From assembly GCA_002049495.1 (NCBI GenBank), contig LLYS01000005.1, positions 124,001 to 188,000 on the forward strand: 64,000 nucleotides of DNA, written 5' to 3'. The position numbers were made by a program, and so were the translations under genes. This DNA comes from Epsilonproteobacteria bacterium tcs-49. GTDB taxonomy: Bacteria > Campylobacterota > Campylobacteria > Campylobacterales > Sulfurovaceae. Shown one piece after another: positions 49,817 to 59,447 of this stretch. Each line of letters opens with the position of its first letter. Position 1 is the stretch's first letter. A model generated the notes under the pieces. It was not told the DNA's origin and ran no database searches. It worked only from the letters and a program-made list of their open reading frames with translations.

Positions 49817-51166
49817 TTACGCTTTGCCCGTCAACTTGTTTTTCGTCCGCGTATCGAACAGATCCTTTGCCGCTTTTTTCATCATATCTTCCGATTTCTC
49901 CTCGACCATCGCATCAAGCAGTTTAAAGACCTCTTTACTCGCTTCTTCGATATCCCTTACCATATCCTCTACCATCTGTTTTGAACAGATCGCTTCGTTG
50001 CCCCCGCACTCATCAGCCAGCTTGTTTGCCGTCGTGTGCACCGTCGCGTGGGGTGCTTCGAGTTTGGGATAGGATTTGGTTTTGCTAAATTCGCTCTTGC
50101 CGATGCCGTTGTAGTACCAATCGCCTAGGCGGCATTTGGTGTGGTCCACCTGCTTAAAGTCATCGGTTTCCCCGTATAGCAGGGAGTAGAGATTGTTTTT
50201 GTAGATAACGTGGTCGATTTTAGCCAGCGAAGCAAAAATCTTGTCGCTGATATGTTCCACCTCAAAGACCGAGCGGGAAGAGTTTTTCTCAAACTTCGTA
50301 ATTTGATCAAAGAGTTTGTCGATGCTGGTTTTTGTATGCTCAACGATTTCACCCACTTGCCTTGTTTTCTCTTCGGTTTCGGTGGTGTCTTGCTGCATCG
50401 CTTTGACCACGAGCGAAATCTCCTTGGTGGCTTTTTGCGTTCTCTCGGCCAGTTGGCGCACCTCATCGGCGACGACGGCGAATCCGCGCCCGTGCTCCCC
50501 GGCCCTGGCGGCTTCGATCGCGGCGTTGAGTGCCAAAAGATTGGTCTGATCGGCGATATCTTCGATCAGCGTGACCGTATCGGAGATCTCTCCGCTTCTG
50601 TGCAGCAGCGACCCGGAGCGCTCCTGGGCCTCATGCATATGCTGATTGAGCGTATCCATCTCGTGCGAGGTATCGGTAATCAGCGTCAACCCCTCCCTGG
50701 AATCCCCGGCGATATCGGCGGATTCCTTTTTCATCATCTTAAGCTCCTCAAGCATCTCCGCAAAGGTCTTTTGCGTCGTACTCAGCGCATGTCGGATCGA
50801 AGCTTGGTGAATACTCATGACATTGCTGTCTTTTGCGTTTCGGACGTCGGTTTTAATGATCGAGTAGATCGTATTGCCGTTGGATAACTTTTTATGGCGC
50901 ACCGAACCGCTGCAATCTTCGACCGTGATCGTATCTTCGTTTTTCATCAACTCCTGTACGAGCGCACTTTCATCCTGGACCATAGTCCGGGCCATGGAGT
51001 TCATAAACTCAACCGATCCCGAAGGGGAAAGGATCAAAACGATCTCCTCCTGGGAAAAGCTCAACGCTTCCTCGTAGCTTTCCAGCTTCGATTCCAGCTC
51101 TTCTACCCGTTTTTGCAGTTTTGCTTCCTGCTCAGCGCTTTTGTTGTTGTTATTTGAAAAAAACAT
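49817..51166 (-). CDS. Cytoplasmic chemoreceptor with CZB zinc-binding domain
   Basis: A 449-residue methyl-accepting protein with no transmembrane segment. Coiled coil at 10-40, a PAS-like part at 42-115, MCP signalling tip [40 protein letters not shown] near residues 210-250 (two overlapping conserved blocks), then a CZB domain at about 320-400 ([31 protein letters not shown]). CZB domains bind zinc and sense hypochlorous acid or metal. It is next to the PAS kinase/response regulator pair; the three may form one signalling unit. Confidence 0.88.
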   Translation of the reverse strand: MFFSNNNNKSAEQEAKLQKRVEELESKLESYEEALSFSQEEIVLILSPSGSVEFMNSMARTMVQDESALVQELMKNEDTITVEDCSGSVRHKKLSNGNTIYSIIKTDVRNAKDSNVMSIHQASIRHALSTTQKTFAEMLEELKMMKKESADIAGDSREGLTLITDTSHEMDTLNQHMHEAQERSGSLLHRSGEISDTVTLIEDIADQTNLLALNAAIEAARAGEHGRGFAVVADEVRQLAERTQKATKEISLVVKAMQQDTTETEEKTRQVGEIVEHTKTSIDKLFDQITKFEKNSSRSVFEVEHISDKIFASLAKIDHVIYKNNLYSLLYGETDDFKQVDHTKCRLGDWYYNGIGKSEFSKTKSYPKLEAPHATVHTTANKLADECGGNEAICSKQMVEDMVRDIEEASKEVFKLLDAMVEEKSEDMMKKAAKDLFDTRTKNKLTGKA

Positions 51167-51421
51167 CGAAACACCCTTTATACAGCCGTTATAAGCTGTA
51201 CTTATTTTGAAATTGCATTATTTTAACATAACTGTTCCTTAATCTAGCAACTTATATTCCAAAACCGCTTTACAATTTGCAATTGTCTACACTTTTTCCG
51301 CCGCCTCGGGGGTTTATACATCTTTCTTAAATAAATTTGAACACCAAACATAGCGTGGGCGTAGGATGCTGGGGTGGACTTAATTGCATTTTGGGTAAAA
51401 TGCTTTCACTATATTCACAAT

Positions 51422-52852
51422 ATGGGGAGGCTTTTTTTGGTCTGGTTCGAACTGGTTTCACACATTCTGTTTATCTTCGCTTTGGGGTTTTATCTCATCA
51501 CGAACCTGCAGCTTTACAGTTATAAGATAAAGCGGGTCATCTGGCACCACAGCAAACCCTTTTGGCACTTTACCTACTTTTTGATACCTCTTTTTGCCTA
51601 CTATATCGCCGATATCTACTTTTGGATCTATTTTTATTTCGGGCTGCTGCCCGTGCTGTTTCTTTGGCATAAACGGCTGGATAAGAAGCTGGTTTTCACC
51701 TCCCGGGTCAAACGCTTCTTTGCCCTGCTCGCACTCTTGACTCTGTTTCAGGATCTGCTGTGCCTGGCGTCGCAGGAGTGTATGGTCATGGGGGTTATCA
51801 TGCCGCTGTTTATAGCGTATCTGGGTTCCAACGCTATCGAGTGGATGCTTTTTACCGGCTACAAAACCCGTGCCAAGCGCAAACTCCAAGAGCGCCACGA
51901 CAAGATGATCGTTATCGGTATTACCGCCAGCTACGGCAAAACCAGTATCAAAAACTTTCTTTACACCCTGCTAAAGGATGATTTCAACGTATACAAAACC
52001 CCCAGAAGCGTCAACACCCTGGGCGGGATCGTCAAAGATATCAACGAAGACCTCCCCGAAAATACGCAAATCTATATCGCCGAGATGGGAGCGCGCGAAC
52101 CCGGAGATATCGCGCAAATTACGGAGCTGATCGAACCGCATTACGTTATCGTCGGGCGCATCGGACCGGCACATATCGAGTATTTCAAATCCCTGGAAAA
52201 TATTCGTGACACTAAGCTTGAAAGTATCTATTCGCCGCGCCTGAAAAAAGCTTTCGTCCATGCAAGCGCCCATATCCGCCCCACGGATAAAGTGGTCTCG
52301 TTTGAGGAGGATCTGCAGGTACAAAGCTCGCTGGAGGGAATCGAATTTACCATGGGAGGCACCCGCTACCTCGCTCCGCTGCTTGGGGGATTCAATGCGC
52401 AAAATATCGCCCTGGCGCTTCTGGTTGCCAAGGAGTTAAAGATCAACGGCCTTCTTGACAAAGTCGCGGCATTGCAAAGCGTCGAACACCGCCTGCAAAA
52501 GATCGAGGCGGGGGGCAAACTGATCATCGACGACAGTTACAACGGCAATATCGACGGCATGATCGATTCTTACGAACTGGTATCGCAATATGCGGGGCGC
52601 AAAGTACTCGTCACCCCGGGACTGGTGGAAGCGGATCCGGAATTAAACAAAGAGGTCGCGCACAAGGCGGAGGAGATTTTTGATCTTGTTATCGTCACGT
52701 CGGATTTGAATTATCCACAGTTTTGTGATATCATAAATAAAGACAAACTGATCCGTTTACGGGATAAAACCCGGCTTCAAGACCTGCTTGCGGAAAAGAC
52801 GGCCCCCGGAGATTTGATCCTCTTTTCCAACGATGCTCCCAACTTTATCTGA
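51422..52852 (+). CDS. murF: MurF-type Mur ligase with N-terminal membrane segment
   Basis: A 476-residue protein. Residues 1-150 contain about five hydrophobic helices, as found in Campylobacterota MurF. Then ATP-binding VIGITASYGKTSIKNFLYTL near residue 165, IAEMGAREPGDI, and the C-terminal ligase domain with DDSYNGNIDGMI. It adds D-Ala-D-Ala to UDP-MurNAc-tripeptide. Start is uncertain: ATG 51422 is given; GTG 51374 in the same frame adds 16 residues, and neither has a strong RBS. Confidence 0.85.
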   Translation: MGRLFLVWFELVSHILFIFALGFYLITNLQLYSYKIKRVIWHHSKPFWHFTYFLIPLFAYYIADIYFWIYFYFGLLPVLFLWHKRLDKKLVFTSRVKRFFALLALLTLFQDLLCLASQECMVMGVIMPLFIAYLGSNAIEWMLFTGYKTRAKRKLQERHDKMIVIGITASYGKTSIKNFLYTLLKDDFNVYKTPRSVNTLGGIVKDINEDLPENTQIYIAEMGAREPGDIAQITELIEPHYVIVGRIGPAHIEYFKSLENIRDTKLESIYSPRLKKAFVHASAHIRPTDKVVSFEEDLQVQSSLEGIEFTMGGTRYLAPLLGGFNAQNIALALLVAKELKINGLLDKVAALQSVEHRLQKIEAGGKLIIDDSYNGNIDGMIDSYELVSQYAGRKVLVTPGLVEADPELNKEVAHKAEEIFDLVIVTSDLNYPQFCDIINKDKLIRLRDKTRLQDLLAEKTAPGDLILFSNDAPNFI

Positions 52853-52869
52853 CCATCAAGGAGATTTTC

Positions 52870-53415
52870 ATGGATGCAACGCTCTTGCTGCAACTGGCAC
52901 GCGAAGCGATCAAAAGCCGGCTTGACAACGCCCCCCTCGACCTTGAGTCCCTCCTGCAGCAACAACCCCAACTGCGCAACGACGGAGCCACTTTCGTCAC
53001 CCTGAACCTCAACGGTGAACTGCGCGGCTGCATCGGTTCGCTCATCGCGACCCGGCCGCTTTATGAGGATCTTGTCGCCAACGCCCGCGCCGCGGCTTTC
53101 AACGACCCCAGATTTCCGCCGCTCAGTGCCCAGGAGTTTGATCGCATCAGCGTTGAGGTCTCCCTGCTTTCCGAACCCAAAGAGATCGTTTACGAAAACG
53201 AAAGCGACCTGCGGCTGCAGGTTACCCCCTTTCAAGACGGGATCATTTTGCAAAGCGGCGCTGCGCAGGCGACCTTTCTGCCTCAGGTGTGGGAACAGCT
53301 TCCCGATTTTGACGAATTTTTCGCCCACCTGTGCCACAAAGCGGGTTTACAACGGCAGTGTTTGGAACAGCACCCCAGGATATACCGATACGGAGTGGAA
53401 AAGTTCAGCGAATAA
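52870..53415 (+). CDS. AmmeMemoRadiSam system protein A (AMMECR1)
   Basis: A 181-residue AMMECR1-fold protein: ATFVTLNLNGELRGCIGSLI near residue 41 with the conserved LRGCIG, then AAFNDPRFPPL and VEVSLLSEPKEI. Together with the two following genes it forms the AmmeMemoRadiSam set, conserved across bacteria and archaea but without a settled function. Starts 17 bases after murF; AAGGAGATTTTC precedes the ATG. Confidence 0.92.
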   Translation: MDATLLLQLAREAIKSRLDNAPLDLESLLQQQPQLRNDGATFVTLNLNGELRGCIGSLIATRPLYEDLVANARAAAFNDPRFPPLSAQEFDRISVEVSLLSEPKEIVYENESDLRLQVTPFQDGIILQSGAAQATFLPQVWEQLPDFDEFFAHLCHKAGLQRQCLEQHPRIYRYGVEKFSE

Positions 53416-53424
53416 GGAGACCCC

Positions 53425-54411
53425 ATGGAGTTTTACACGCGCAACGAAAACAGTGCCACCTGTCTGCTTTGTCGCCATTACTGCAAAATAAAACCGGACC
53501 ACACGGGGATTTGCGGCGTCAATAAAAACATCGGCGACAAGATCGAGTGTCTGGTTTACGGCAGACCCGCGGCGATCAACGTCGACCCCGTGGAGAAAAA
53601 GCCCCTTTACCACTTCCTCCCCGGAACAAAGACCTTTTCGCTGGGGACGGTGGGGTGCAATTTCAAATGCCCCTTTTGCCAAAACTGGCAGATTTCCCAA
53701 AGCCATGATATCAATATGCAGCGCTTCGTTTCCCCCAAAGAGGTGGTCGAAAGTGCGCTGTTTCATGAATGCGACTCCATCGCCTATACCTACAACGAAC
53801 CCACCATCTTCTACCCCTACGCCAAAGATATCGCCGTTTTGGGACAAAAAAGAGGTTTGAAAAGCATCTTTGTAACCAACGGATTTGAAAGTATCGAAGT
53901 GATCGATGATATGCAAGGTGTCATCGACGCGCTGAATGTGGATTTGAAATCCTTTAACCGCGATTATTATAAAAAGGTGCTCAAAGGGGGCTTGCACGCG
54001 ATTTTGAACAACCTCGTAGCGATGAAGGAGCGCAATCTCTGGCTGGAGATCACCACGCTCATCGTCCCCGAACAGAATGATTCCAAAAAGGAGTTGGCAC
54101 AGATCGCGAAATTTATCGCCGACAACCTGGGAAGCGAAACCCCCTGGCACATCAGCGCCTTTCACCCCGATTACAAACAGCAAGACCTTCCTCCCACATC
54201 GATCAAAGCCCTTGAAAAAGCGCAAAAGATCGGTTATGATGCGGGCTTGCGGCATATCTATCTGGGTAATATCGGCAAAGAAAATCCCACCCAGTGCACT
54301 AAGTGCGGCAAAAAGCTGATCAAACGCAGCGGCTTCGGCGTCGAAAAAAACTTTTTGGAAAAGGGGCGCTGTCCCAAGTGCGGCACCCCCTTGGCAGGAG
54401 TATTCACATGA
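53425..54411 (+). CDS. amrS: AmmeMemoRadiSam system radical SAM enzyme (AmrS)
   Basis: A 328-residue radical SAM protein. The cluster motif is CNFKCPFCQNWQIS near residue 74 (CxxxCxxC). An N-terminal CLLCRHYCKIKPDHTGICGV and a C-terminal CTKCGKKLIKR...CPKCG look like extra metal sites. Similar to pyruvate-formate-lyase activating enzymes. It overlaps the Memo gene by ATGA. Confidence 0.92.
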   Translation: MEFYTRNENSATCLLCRHYCKIKPDHTGICGVNKNIGDKIECLVYGRPAAINVDPVEKKPLYHFLPGTKTFSLGTVGCNFKCPFCQNWQISQSHDINMQRFVSPKEVVESALFHECDSIAYTYNEPTIFYPYAKDIAVLGQKRGLKSIFVTNGFESIEVIDDMQGVIDALNVDLKSFNRDYYKKVLKGGLHAILNNLVAMKERNLWLEITTLIVPEQNDSKKELAQIAKFIADNLGSETPWHISAFHPDYKQQDLPPTSIKALEKAQKIGYDAGLRHIYLGNIGKENPTQCTKCGKKLIKRSGFGVEKNFLEKGRCPKCGTPLAGVFT

Positions 54412-55208
54412 GTATCAGACCGGCAAGCGTCACGGGACAGTTTTATCCCGACGATCCAAACGAGATAGAGGCGATGATCAAGCAGTTTAACACCCTGCTT
54501 GAAAGCAGCGGCTTTACCGCCCCGGCCATCATCCCAAAAGCGCTCATCTGCCCCCACGCGGGTTATATCTTCAGCGGCTTTACCGCCAACGCCGCGTACC
54601 GGCTCCTTCCCGAAGATACGCAAAGGGTCGTCGTTTTGGGCCCAAGCCACCGGGTTTACCTGCCCGGAGCGTCCGTGGCGCTGTATGACAGCTACGAAAC
54701 CCCCTTTGGGGATATAGAGATCGACAAGGAGCTCTCCATGCAGCTGCAGCAGCGCTTTGCGTTTGTCTCCTTCTACGACGAAGCGCACCGGGAGCACTCC
54801 ACCGAAACCCAGATGCCCTTTATCAAACACTACTTTCCCCGGGCAAAAGTGGTAGAACTCGTCTACGGCGACATCACCTTTTCGCAGCTGCAAGAGGTGA
54901 TTGCGCAGGTCGGTTCCCTGTCAAAAACCGCCGTCGTCATCAGTAGCGATCTGAGCCACTTTTACGACAAGGAGCAGGCGCAAAAACTGGATCATATCTG
55001 TATGCGGGGGATAGAAAACCTCGATACCTCCATGGATGCGCAAGGGTGCGAAGCGTGCGGCATCAAAGGGATACAAGCCCTGCTGGCCCATGCCGGGGCA
55101 CAGGGCTGGCAAGCCCGGGTGCTTGATTATCGAACCAGTGCGGATATGACCCGTGATGAATCCAGCGTGGTGGGGTATACCTCCGCGGTGGTGGGAGAAA
55201 AGGAGTAA
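54408..55208 (+). CDS. AmmeMemoRadiSam system protein B (Memo)
   Basis: A 266-residue Memo-fold protein, related to extradiol dioxygenases. Metal-site-like histidines lie in ICPHAGYIFSG near residue 44, LGPSHRVY near 78, HREHSTETQMPF near 124 and SSDLSHFY near 178. ATG 54408 overlaps the preceding stop (ATGA); the longer upstream frame runs through amrS and is rejected. Confidence 0.92.
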   Translation: MSIRPASVTGQFYPDDPNEIEAMIKQFNTLLESSGFTAPAIIPKALICPHAGYIFSGFTANAAYRLLPEDTQRVVVLGPSHRVYLPGASVALYDSYETPFGDIEIDKELSMQLQQRFAFVSFYDEAHREHSTETQMPFIKHYFPRAKVVELVYGDITFSQLQEVIAQVGSLSKTAVVISSDLSHFYDKEQAQKLDHICMRGIENLDTSMDAQGCEACGIKGIQALLAHAGAQGWQARVLDYRTSADMTRDESSVVGYTSAVVGEKE

Positions 55209-55209
55209 T

Positions 55210-55701
55210 ATGCAGTATCTTTATGCCCCCTGGCGGGATGAATATATCAAGGACAAATCCCCCAAAGGGTGCGTGTTTTGTCACATCGCAAAAAACCCGC
55301 AGCTGGACGCAGAACACCACGTACTTTTTCGTGCCGAAACGTTTTTTATCGTCATGAACCGCTATCCCTATACCCCGGGGCACTTTATGGTGATCCCCAA
55401 TATGCACACCGACAAGCTCGAAGCGCTTGATCCGCAGGTATGGACGCAGATGAATCATGCGGTACAAAAGTGCGTAGAGGTACTCAAGACAACCCTCAAC
55501 GCCCGGGGGGTGAACCTGGGGATGAACCTCGGTGCCGCCGCCGGAGCGGGTATAGCGGAGCATATCCACTACCACCTGGTGCCGCGCTGGGAGCGCGATA
55601 CCAACTTTATCACCGCCGTGGGCGATTCCCGGGTCTACTCCACCGATTTTGAAAATATTTACTACAAATTGAAAGATGCCGTTGCAACTGCTCTGCACTA
55701 G
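55210..55701 (+). CDS. HIT-family protein
   Basis: A 163-residue histidine-triad protein: CVFCHIAKNP near residue 22, FMVIPNMHTDKLEAL, and the triad AEHIHYHLVPRW near residue 118. HIT enzymes hydrolyse nucleoside phosphoramidates or dinucleoside polyphosphates; this form resembles Ap4A phosphorylases of the HIT group. AGGAGTAAT immediately precedes ATG 55210, one base after the Memo stop. It overlaps the kinase-like gene by 26 bases. Confidence 0.88.
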   Translation: MQYLYAPWRDEYIKDKSPKGCVFCHIAKNPQLDAEHHVLFRAETFFIVMNRYPYTPGHFMVIPNMHTDKLEALDPQVWTQMNHAVQKCVEVLKTTLNARGVNLGMNLGAAAGAGIAEHIHYHLVPRWERDTNFITAVGDSRVYSTDFENIYYKLKDAVATALH

Positions 55702-56440
55702 CCATATCGGAGAGGTCTATAAAAAGCGAGACCGGGTTTACAAATACTCCGACAAACACCAGCACCTGCGCACCGAAAAGATGATGCTGGAGTTTTTGCA
55801 AACCCACTCCAACCTTCCCGTAGCCCCCGTAGAAAGCTACACCCCGGGCTGCCTGGAGCTGCGCTTTATCGAGCATGATAACAGCAGTGCCGATGAAGAT
55901 GCGGCGTATCATCTGGCACGGCTGCACTCGGTGGACCACGGCTACTTCGGGTTTGCATGCGATACCACCATCGGTCCCTTTGCGCAGCCAAACCGCAAAT
56001 GCGGCGACTGGACGGCGTTTTACCGGGAGCAGCGGCTGGAGTATATGGCAGGGATCTGTTTTGAACTGGGGGTACTGGAGCGCTCCATAGTGCGGCAGAT
56101 AGAAAAACTCGACCTGGCCCCCTACCTGGACGAGCCTTCGCCCTCACTGATTCACGGCGATATCTGGGGAGGAAACGTTTTAACCAGACACGGCAAAATC
56201 GCCGCATTTATCGACCCTGCCATCTACTTTGCCCACAGGGAGGTGGAGTTGGCTTTCATTACCATGTTTCACACGTTTTCACAAAGGTTCTTTCGCGCCT
56301 ACGATGCGATCAATCCGATAGAGGAAGGGTTTTGGGAGATACGGAAAGATATCTATCTTCTTTATCCGCTGCTGGTACACCAAGCTATCTACAAAGGGGG
56401 GTATGAGAGCGGGATCAAACGGATTTTACGCCGGCTTTGA
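55676..56440 (+). CDS. Fructosamine kinase-family protein
   Basis: A 254-residue phosphotransferase. SLIHGDIWGGNVL near residue 161 holds the catalytic Asp and Asn, AAFIDPAIYFAHREVELAF the metal-binding Asp, and CLELRFIEH an early conserved segment. The family phosphorylates glycated amines so that the adduct falls off. It overlaps the HIT gene by 26 bases and the convergent acpS by 15. Confidence 0.85.
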   Translation: MPLQLLCTSHIGEVYKKRDRVYKYSDKHQHLRTEKMMLEFLQTHSNLPVAPVESYTPGCLELRFIEHDNSSADEDAAYHLARLHSVDHGYFGFACDTTIGPFAQPNRKCGDWTAFYREQRLEYMAGICFELGVLERSIVRQIEKLDLAPYLDEPSPSLIHGDIWGGNVLTRHGKIAAFIDPAIYFAHREVELAFITMFHTFSQRFFRAYDAINPIEEGFWEIRKDIYLLYPLLVHQAIYKGGYESGIKRILRRL

Positions 56441-56785
56441 CGTCTCAATTGCCGCTACGGCTACGGCAAAGCCGCCGTCGTGGGAGATGGAGAGGGAGGT
56501 ATCACGGATACCGTAACGCTCGATAATCCGCTTCGGAAGCTGAAAATGCGGTGCGCCTCGCGCATCCTTGTAAATCTCTATATCGTGAAAGCCCAGTTCG
56601 GACCCTATGCCGCATCCCAGCGCCTTTGCCACCGCTTCCTTGGCGGCCCAGAACCCCGCTGCACGGGTAGGTTTTTTGATCTGTGCCATCTCGTTCTCAT
56701 TCAGGTATCGCTGTAAAAAGCGTTCCCTGTTCTTTGCAAAGATACGTTCGATGCGCGCAATGGCAACGATATCTACACCGATCAT
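56426..56785 (-). CDS. acpS: Holo-[acyl-carrier-protein] synthase
   Basis: A 119-residue AcpS. MIGVDIVAIARIERIF at the start carries the metal-binding Asp; WAAKEAVAKALG near residue 46 the catalytic Glu/Lys; SISHDGGFAVAVAA near residue 97 closes the domain. It transfers the phosphopantetheine arm from CoA to ACP. It starts 3 bases after fliL and is probably co-transcribed. Confidence 0.95.
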   Translation of the reverse strand: MIGVDIVAIARIERIFAKNRERFLQRYLNENEMAQIKKPTRAAGFWAAKEAVAKALGCGIGSELGFHDIEIYKDARGAPHFQLPKRIIERYGIRDTSLSISHDGGFAVAVAAIETSKPA

Positions 56786-56788
56786 CGC

Positions 56789-57325
56789 TTACTGGATGAC
56801 AAACTTCATGAAATAGACCCGCTTGACACGTCCATCTTCCAAGCGCATATTGAGCTGTTCGACAATCTGTTCTTTGAGCTTTTGCTTCCCTTTTCGGGTA
56901 CTGATCTCTTCAACGGTCTTTGAGGTTAAAACGCTGATAATCACGTCTCTGACCACCGGTAGTTTCGTATCCAGCTCCGCCTGCAGCTCGCCGCTTTCCA
57001 TCTCCAGGTTGATCTCCGCTTTCAAGTAGCGCCTACCGTTTTCGCTCAACAGGTTGACCGTAAACTCTTCAACGGGGTACATCGGTCCCACCTCCAGGTC
57101 ATCACTGTATGAGCCTGTCGCTGCGGGTCTATTTTTGATCTGCTGTGCCTGAGACTGTTGGGGTTGCGCCTGGGGCTCCTCATCGTCTGAAAGCAGTAAA
57201 AACGCCACTATACCGCCGATTACCAGCATCAATACCAGCAATACGACGATTATGATCAGAACAAGGTTGCCGCCCTTTTTCTTCTCCTCATTCTGTTCCT
57301 TCTCTTTTTTTTCTTCCTCTGCCAT
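56789..57325 (-). CDS. fliL: Flagellar basal-body protein FliL
   Basis: A 178-residue protein: charged cytoplasmic N-terminus, one membrane helix (LVLIIIVVLLVLMLVIGGIV at residues 21-40), a Gln-rich linker, and a periplasmic FliL domain with VEEFTVNLLSENGRRYLKAE. FliL sits around the stator and supports torque. No other flagellar gene is adjacent; in Campylobacterota it is commonly next to acpS. Confidence 0.92.
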   Translation of the reverse strand: MAEEEKKEKEQNEEKKKGGNLVLIIIVVLLVLMLVIGGIVAFLLLSDDEEPQAQPQQSQAQQIKNRPAATGSYSDDLEVGPMYPVEEFTVNLLSENGRRYLKAEINLEMESGELQAELDTKLPVVRDVIISVLTSKTVEEISTRKGKQKLKEQIVEQLNMRLEDGRVKRVYFMKFVIQ

Positions 57326-57516
57326 CGCAGCTCTCCCTTCCTGCTAATCTCTATGGTAAAATTTCGATATTGTATTTCGGTTTTGTTAAAAGAGAGTTTA
57401 AAACCCCTCCTTTGGACAATTATCTTTTATAATATCGGTCAATCGGCGTTTGCGTGAAGTCTTCAAGTCTATTTTCAGCGTAGCGGTGGTATGATTCAGT
57501 GATATAAGGAGTTGTT

Positions 57517-57813
57517 ATGGATTTTACCGTTACACAAAATGACGGATCCCTTGAAATCACTATCGAAACCAATATGATGAACTATGCCAAAGTGGAGAAT
57601 CTGCGCGATACGATCAAGTCCAGCGATGCGCAGACGGTGGTTTTAAACTTCACCGACCAGATGGCCGTTCTTCCCTCCAGCCTGATCGGTACTTTGCTGA
57701 AACTGATCCATGTGGATAGTAAAAAAATCATTATCAACACGACCAATGAAGATTTCATCGAAATGCTCAAAGCCTTTCACCTGGATTCGATCATCACCGT
57801 CAACAAAATTTAA
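57517..57813 (+). CDS. STAS-like small protein
   Basis: A 98-residue protein with a STAS/anti-anti-sigma-like pattern: a beta strand pair, LRDTIKSSDAQTVVLNFTDQ near residue 29, PSSLIGTLLKLIHVDSKKII and a final helix-strand. The usual phospho-Ser in DSxG may be replaced by PSSLIG. Possible regulator in a partner-switch system. TAAGGAG precedes the ATG. It is convergent with the SDR-DUF2867 gene. Confidence 0.65.
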   Translation: MDFTVTQNDGSLEITIETNMMNYAKVENLRDTIKSSDAQTVVLNFTDQMAVLPSSLIGTLLKLIHVDSKKIIINTTNEDFIEMLKAFHLDSIITVNKI

Positions 57814-57818
57814 AGAGC

Positions 57819-59236
57819 TTAGTGCGCGCGTTCGACGATCCGGTCGATCATATTGTTGAAAATAAAGTAATGAAAGGGCAGCATCGCATACCAGTACAGT
57901 CGCCCCCACACCCCCTTTGGATAAAAATAGGCACTTTGTAAAAGCTTCCCATCTTTGATCTTAAACTCCAGCCACGCCTGCCCGGGCAGCTTCATCTGCG
58001 CATAGAGCAACAATCGCTCTCCCGGCTGTAACTCCACCACTTTCCAAAAATCCAGACAATCCCCTACCCGCAGATCGCACTCGCTGCGCCTTCCTCGCTT
58101 GAGTCCGACCCCGCCGATAAGCTTGTCAAAGATGCCGCGCAACTCCCACAGCCAGTCGTAATCAAACCACCCCTTCTCTCCGCCCAGGGATGTGAAAGAT
58201 TCGTAGACTTTCTTGTTATCGAGGTAACTGATATCGCGCTCCTGACGATCCACGAAAACCGCGTCGGCGATCTCCCTGTCGTGGTCGCGCTCCCACACTT
58301 TGCCGCCCACGTCGTTCCAGCGGCTGATCACTTGATCCTGTTCAATCTGCTCGATCGCTTTTTGCACGCTTTGTTTGTAACTCAGCGGCGTAATTTCCGG
58401 AAAATAGCGTTCGGCGTTATCGTTTTGGATCACCACTTCCGATTTCAACCCCTCAATCAGCGCTTTTGCTACGGTAAAGGGAACGGGGGTAAAGAGGTTG
58501 AGCCAGTAGGAGAGACGTTGATCGAGAGCATGGGGACGGGAAGCAGTACGCGTTTTAAACCCAATACTTCGGCGCAGCCAAGCATCATTTGCCGATAACT
58601 GAGCTGCTCGGCGCCGATATCGACGATCAGATTTTTACGTTCACGCAGATCTTTGGCGGCATCCAGGTAAGCGATCACGTCATCGACGCCGATGGGCTGG
58701 GCTTTGGTATCGACCCACTTTGGCGTAGTCATCACCGGCAGCTTCTCTACGAGGTTGCGGATGATTTCAAAGCTGGTACTGCCCGAACCGATGATCACCC
58801 CCGCGCGTACCCAGATAGTCTGTACCTCATCGGGACGGGAGGAAAGCACCTCTCCCGTCTCCAATCGGCTGAGCAGATGGGTACTGGTATTTTCGTTTTT
58901 GACCCCCAGCCCACCCAGATAGATCACCCGCTTTACACCGCACTCGGCAGCGCAATCGATGAAGTTCTGTGCCGAGATACGGTCTTTGTTTTTATAATCT
59001 TTGCTGCTTAGAGAATGGATCAGATAATACGCCGTGTCCACGCCCCGCATCGCCCGCTTGAGGCTTTCTTCATCAAAAGTGTCGCCCTCATAGACTGCGA
59101 CCCTGTCGTGCAGTTTTTTATCCAGTGTAGCGCTGTTGCGCACGAAGAGATTGAGCTTTACCCCTTCATCTTCGAGGAGTTTGCGCTTTAATCGTCTGCC
59201 GATATAACCCGTCGCGCCGGTAAGGAGGACTCTCAT
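57819..59236 (-). pseudogene. SDR-DUF2867 fusion protein with a one-base frameshift
   Basis: From ATG 59236: LLTGATGYIGRRLKRKLLED (Rossmann NAD(P) site), YYLIHSLSSKDY, VIYLGGLG and GVDDVIAYLDAAKDL form an atypical SDR domain. At about 58516-58524 (after VPMLSIN) the frame breaks and the sequence turns into Pro-rich nonsense. The alternative frame reads RLSYWLNLFTPVPF and continues through a DUF2867 domain (residues of GGKVWERDHDRE, CDLRVGDCLDFW, YPKGVWGRLYW) to 57819. One missing base explains it; domain order and length (about 470 residues) then match the family. Sequencing error or young pseudogene. Confidence 0.78.
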
Positions 59237-59412
59237 TCTGGCTCCTTGCGGAAATTGTTTGATGAACTATTGTAGCATAGATATGTGTGGGGTTATAGAG
59301 TAAGCATGGGATTGTGCGGAATCTTCTTTACGAATCTCCCCGGCCTTCGCGGCTGCAAGTGTGTCCCTAAAGGGATTTCCTCCGGTCACGGACCGCTGCG
59401 GTTTCGAAGCTA

Positions 59413-59436
59413 AAAAGGCAAAGAAATTTGCCTTTT
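59413..59436 (-). terminator. Terminator after radA
   Basis: AAAAGGCAAA (59413-59422) and TTTGCCTTTT (59427-59436) form a perfect 10-bp stem with a GAAA loop; on the minus strand the stem ends in TTTTT. It lies just beyond the radA stop. The spacer 59237-59412 beyond it also contains smaller GC-rich hairpins but no gene I can support. Confidence 0.75.
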
Positions 59437-59447
59437 CTTTACGCTTC

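Noticed and set aside
53347-54255. Minus-strand open frame across amrS
   Set aside because: Antisense to a radical SAM gene with intact cluster motif.
59237-59412. Possible small RNA in the GC-rich spacer downstream of radA
   Set aside because: Several short hairpins exist, but no promoter-terminator arrangement or known RNA family could be recognised.
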